Assembly: GCA_029865445.1 (NCBI GenBank)
Contig: JAOUGY010000057.1
Location: 1-15,017, forward strand
DNA: 15,017 nucleotides
Direction: 5' to 3'
Source of the DNA: Acidimicrobiia bacterium
GTDB lineage: Bacteria; Actinomycetota; Acidimicrobiia; Spongiisociales; ZC4RG35
Positions 13,083-15,017 of this stretch are shown piece by piece. The notes under the pieces are model-generated. The model saw only the letters and a list, made by a program, of their open reading frames with translations, did no database searches and was not told where the DNA came from. Made by a program: the position numbers and the translations under genes. Position 1 is the first letter of the stretch; each line of letters opens with the position of its first letter.

Positions 13083-13909
13083 CCACCACTGTCACCAGAA
13101 CCCGCATGTCACCGGGCCATGCCATCAAGGACACGTGGGTCATCACCAAGCGCAACCTCCTCCGCAACGTGCGCCTGCCGCAGCTGTTGCTCTTCGCCAC
13201 GATTCAGCCGGTCATGTTTCTGTTGCTGTTCAACTACGTGTTCGGCGGGGCACTCGGCCAATCGCTCCCACCGGCCGCCAACGGCCAGTACATCAACTGG
13301 ATCGTCCCCGGCTTGCTCGTCCAGGTGGCGACTTTCGGGTCGGGTCAGACCGCGCTCGGATTGACGGAAGATCTCTCGAAAGGCGTGATCGATCGGTTCC
13401 GATCGCTACCCATGGCCCGCTCGGCGGTGCTCGCCGGACGGACCCTGGCCGACGCCATTCGAAACGGGTTCGTGATAACCCTCATGCTCGCCGTCGGGTT
13501 CGTCATCGGATTTCGGTGGCAGACGAGCCTGTTCGGCATGCTCGGCGCCATGCTCGTCGCCATGATGTTCGCCTACGCCTTGTCCTGGGTGATGGCATCG
13601 ATCGGGCTGGCAGTGAAGAACCCGGAAGCCGCACAGTCGGCGGTGTTCCTCCCCGTCTTCCCACTCGTATTCGCCTCGTCGGTGTTCGTACCCACCCAGA
13701 CCATGCCCGACTGGCTGAGGAGCTTCGCAGACGTACAGCCCATCACCGTGACGGCCAACGCCCTCCGCGGATTGATCCTCGGCCGGGATGCTCTCCTCCC
13801 CACTCAGTCCGTTTCGGGCCAGGTGTGGGCAGCGATCGCCTGGGCCGCCGGCATCTTCGTGGTCTTCGCCCCGCTGGCCGTCCGCCAGTACCGGAGAATC
13901 ACCGACTGA
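13079..13909 (+). CDS. ABC-2 type transporter permease (DrrB family)
   Basis: The 276-residue integral membrane protein has six predicted hydrophobic segments, at about 35-56, 72-93, 128-146, 151-178, 188-205 and 249-268. The conserved ABC-2 stretch DLSKGVIDRFRSLPMARSAV between segments 2 and 3 is the coupling region of DrrB-type permeases. The cytoplasmic N-terminus precedes TWVITKRNLLRNVRLPQLLL, also typical. The start overlaps the ATPase stop by 4 nt, indicating coupled translation and a two-gene exporter, which would assemble as an ATPase2-permease2 complex in the cytoplasmic membrane. The exported substrate is unknown; no biosynthetic cluster is present in the window. Its TGA is immediately next to the stop of the convergent acyl-CoA dehydrogenase gene. 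Confidence 0.93.
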   Translation: MTTTVTRTRMSPGHAIKDTWVITKRNLLRNVRLPQLLLFATIQPVMFLLLFNYVFGGALGQSLPPAANGQYINWIVPGLLVQVATFGSGQTALGLTEDLSKGVIDRFRSLPMARSAVLAGRTLADAIRNGFVITLMLAVGFVIGFRWQTSLFGMLGAMLVAMMFAYALSWVMASIGLAVKNPEAAQSAVFLPVFPLVFASSVFVPTQTMPDWLRSFADVQPITVTANALRGLILGRDALLPTQSVSGQVWAAIAWAAGIFVVFAPLAVRQYRRITD

Positions 13910-15017
13910 TCAAGTGGCGTCGATCTCTCGCGGCAACCCGAGGAGCATCTCGGAGATGATGTTCCGGAGCACCTGAGAGGTTCCGCCTCCGATCGTCAAT
14001 GCCCGGGAGTACAGGAAGCCCCAATCCCACTCGTCGTCGCCCGGCCGGCGCGCTGAGTGGAGGACACCGGCCGTTCCCTTGAGATCCTTCACCAACTCCA
14101 TCACCGCCTGTCCGTGCCGGTCTGCGATGAATTTCTTCACGGCGGCCTCGGGACCTGGCGACACGCCTGCCATCAGTTGAGACACGATCCGATATCCGAG
14201 CACTCGCATCACCTGGGACTCGATGTGGAGCCGCGTCGCCCGGTCGCGGATCCGAGGGTCGTCGCAACCCCGGATCAGGTCGATCATCTCGGAGGTCTCC
14301 GGTCCCTGTCCCCACAGCACTCCGCCCGACGACAGCGACACCCGTTCGTTGCCGAGCGTCAGTTTGGCCAGAGCCCACCCGCCGTTCTCCGGGCCGATCA
14401 GGCTGCCGGCCGGAAGGCGTACACCATCGAAGAAGACCTCGCAGAACCCGTGGTCGTGGGTCATCTGTTTGATGGGTCGCACCTCGATGCCCGGGGTGTC
14501 CATGGGGCAGGCGAAATAGGAGATTCCTTTGTGTCTCGGGACCTCGGGATTGGTGCGGGCGAGGAGGATGCCCATGTCCGCCTTTTCCGCATAGGTGTTC
14601 CACACCTTCTGCCCTGTGATGACGTACTCGTCACCGTCCCGAACCGCCCGAGTGCCGAGCGAGGCGAGGTCGGATCCGGCGCCAGGCTCGGAGAACAGCT
14701 GACACCAGAACTCGGTGCCCTCCAGGAGAGGCCACAGATACCGATCTCGCTGGGCATCGGAACCACCCGCCAAAATCGTGGGGCCGGCCCAACCGATTCC
14801 GATCGGGTTGTGGGCGTGAGGGTCGATCCCTGCTGCGTCGAGTTCCATCGACACGATCAATTGCATCTCGGCGTCGGCATCCGACCCCCACGGGGACGGC
14901 CAGCCGGGTGCCACCCATCCGGCCCGGGCCAAAGACACAGGATCGGGTTCCGGGTGCGCCTCCACCCACGACCTCACAGCTACGCGGCGGGGATCATCGG
15001 GTGCCGGCAGGGTGAAG
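13910..15017 (-). CDS. Acyl-CoA dehydrogenase (N-terminus just beyond window edge)
   Basis: The frame is open from the right edge (in-frame from 15016) to the stop at 13910, giving about 368 visible residues of a roughly 380-400-residue family. The visible start FTLPAPDDPRRVAVRSWVEA is the normal family N-terminus, so probably only a few residues are missing; the GTG at 14977 is then internal. ACAD motifs include QLFSEPGAGSDLASLGTRAV, EYVITGQKVWNTYAEKADMG and the C-terminal LTIGGGTSQVLRNIISEMLL. In the last, the position of the catalytic Glu of medium-chain enzymes (E in EGT) is Gly, as in a branch rich in actinobacterial steroid and lipid enzymes. The base may lie elsewhere, as in isovaleryl-CoA dehydrogenase, or on a partner subunit. 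It is an FAD enzyme of cytoplasmic acyl-CoA oxidation. It converges on the DrrB gene with no gap. Confidence 0.92.
   Translation of the reverse strand, partial: FTLPAPDDPRRVAVRSWVEAHPEPDPVSLARAGWVAPGWPSPWGSDADAEMQLIVSMELDAAGIDPHAHNPIGIGWAGPTILAGGSDAQRDRYLWPLLEGTEFWCQLFSEPGAGSDLASLGTRAVRDGDEYVITGQKVWNTYAEKADMGILLARTNPEVPRHKGISYFACPMDTPGIEVRPIKQMTHDHGFCEVFFDGVRLPAGSLIGPENGGWALAKLTLGNERVSLSSGGVLWGQGPETSEMIDLIRGCDDPRIRDRATRLHIESQVMRVLGYRIVSQLMAGVSPGPEAAVKKFIADRHGQAVMELVKDLKGTAGVLHSARRPGDDEWDWGFLYSRALTIGGGTSQVLRNIISEMLLGLPREIDAT

Overview
This looks like a chromosomal segment from a GC-rich actinobacterium, possibly a member of Acidimicrobiia (inference; no rRNA or marker gene is present). The clues are the high GC content, many GTG/TTG starts, several genes with a TANNNT -10 box only 6-8 nt before the start codon (leaderless transcription), and the gene content: an F420-type LLM oxidoreductase, acyl-CoA dehydrogenases, an ACAD10/11-type phosphotransferase and a DrrAB-like transporter. 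I see no insertion sequence, CRISPR array, tRNA or rRNA.

Left part (1-4938): a DUF885 putative metallopeptidase (minus strand, C-terminus cut by the window edge) and an aminoglycoside-phosphotransferase-fold kinase are divergent across only 22 bp, with two overlapping leaderless -10 boxes. After a 274-bp intergenic region come a phytoene-dehydrogenase-like FAD oxidoreductase and a small GNAT-like protein, translationally coupled by a GTGA overlap.

Middle part (4939-8168): on the minus strand, an LLM-class oxidoreductase is followed by a type I methionine aminopeptidase. Divergent from them is a subtilisin-family (S8) protease with an I9-like N-terminal prodomain and no signal peptide. Its stop codon lies 1 bp from the stop of a convergent 75-codon gene. 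That small protein resembles a free-standing subtilisin propeptide (I9 fold). A cytoplasmic subtilase beside a free-standing I9-like inhibitor or chaperone is the most interesting item in the window.

Right-middle (7894-11451): the I9-like gene is the last member of a tightly packed minus-strand run: group D flavin monooxygenase-like protein, crotonase-fold protein lacking both hydratase glutamates, nitroreductase, I9-like protein. A TetR regulator is divergent from the run, and a perfect 6-5-6 inverted repeat covers the start of the first gene. The run looks like a small regulated catabolic operon with a protease inhibitor at its end.

Right part (11453-15017): a MarR regulator is divergent from a DrrA/DrrB-type ABC exporter pair, and the two promoters appear to share one -35 block. 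The exporter converges with zero gap on an acyl-CoA dehydrogenase that runs off the right edge. Three convergent pairs in the window have 0-1 bp between stops, leaving no room for ordinary terminators.
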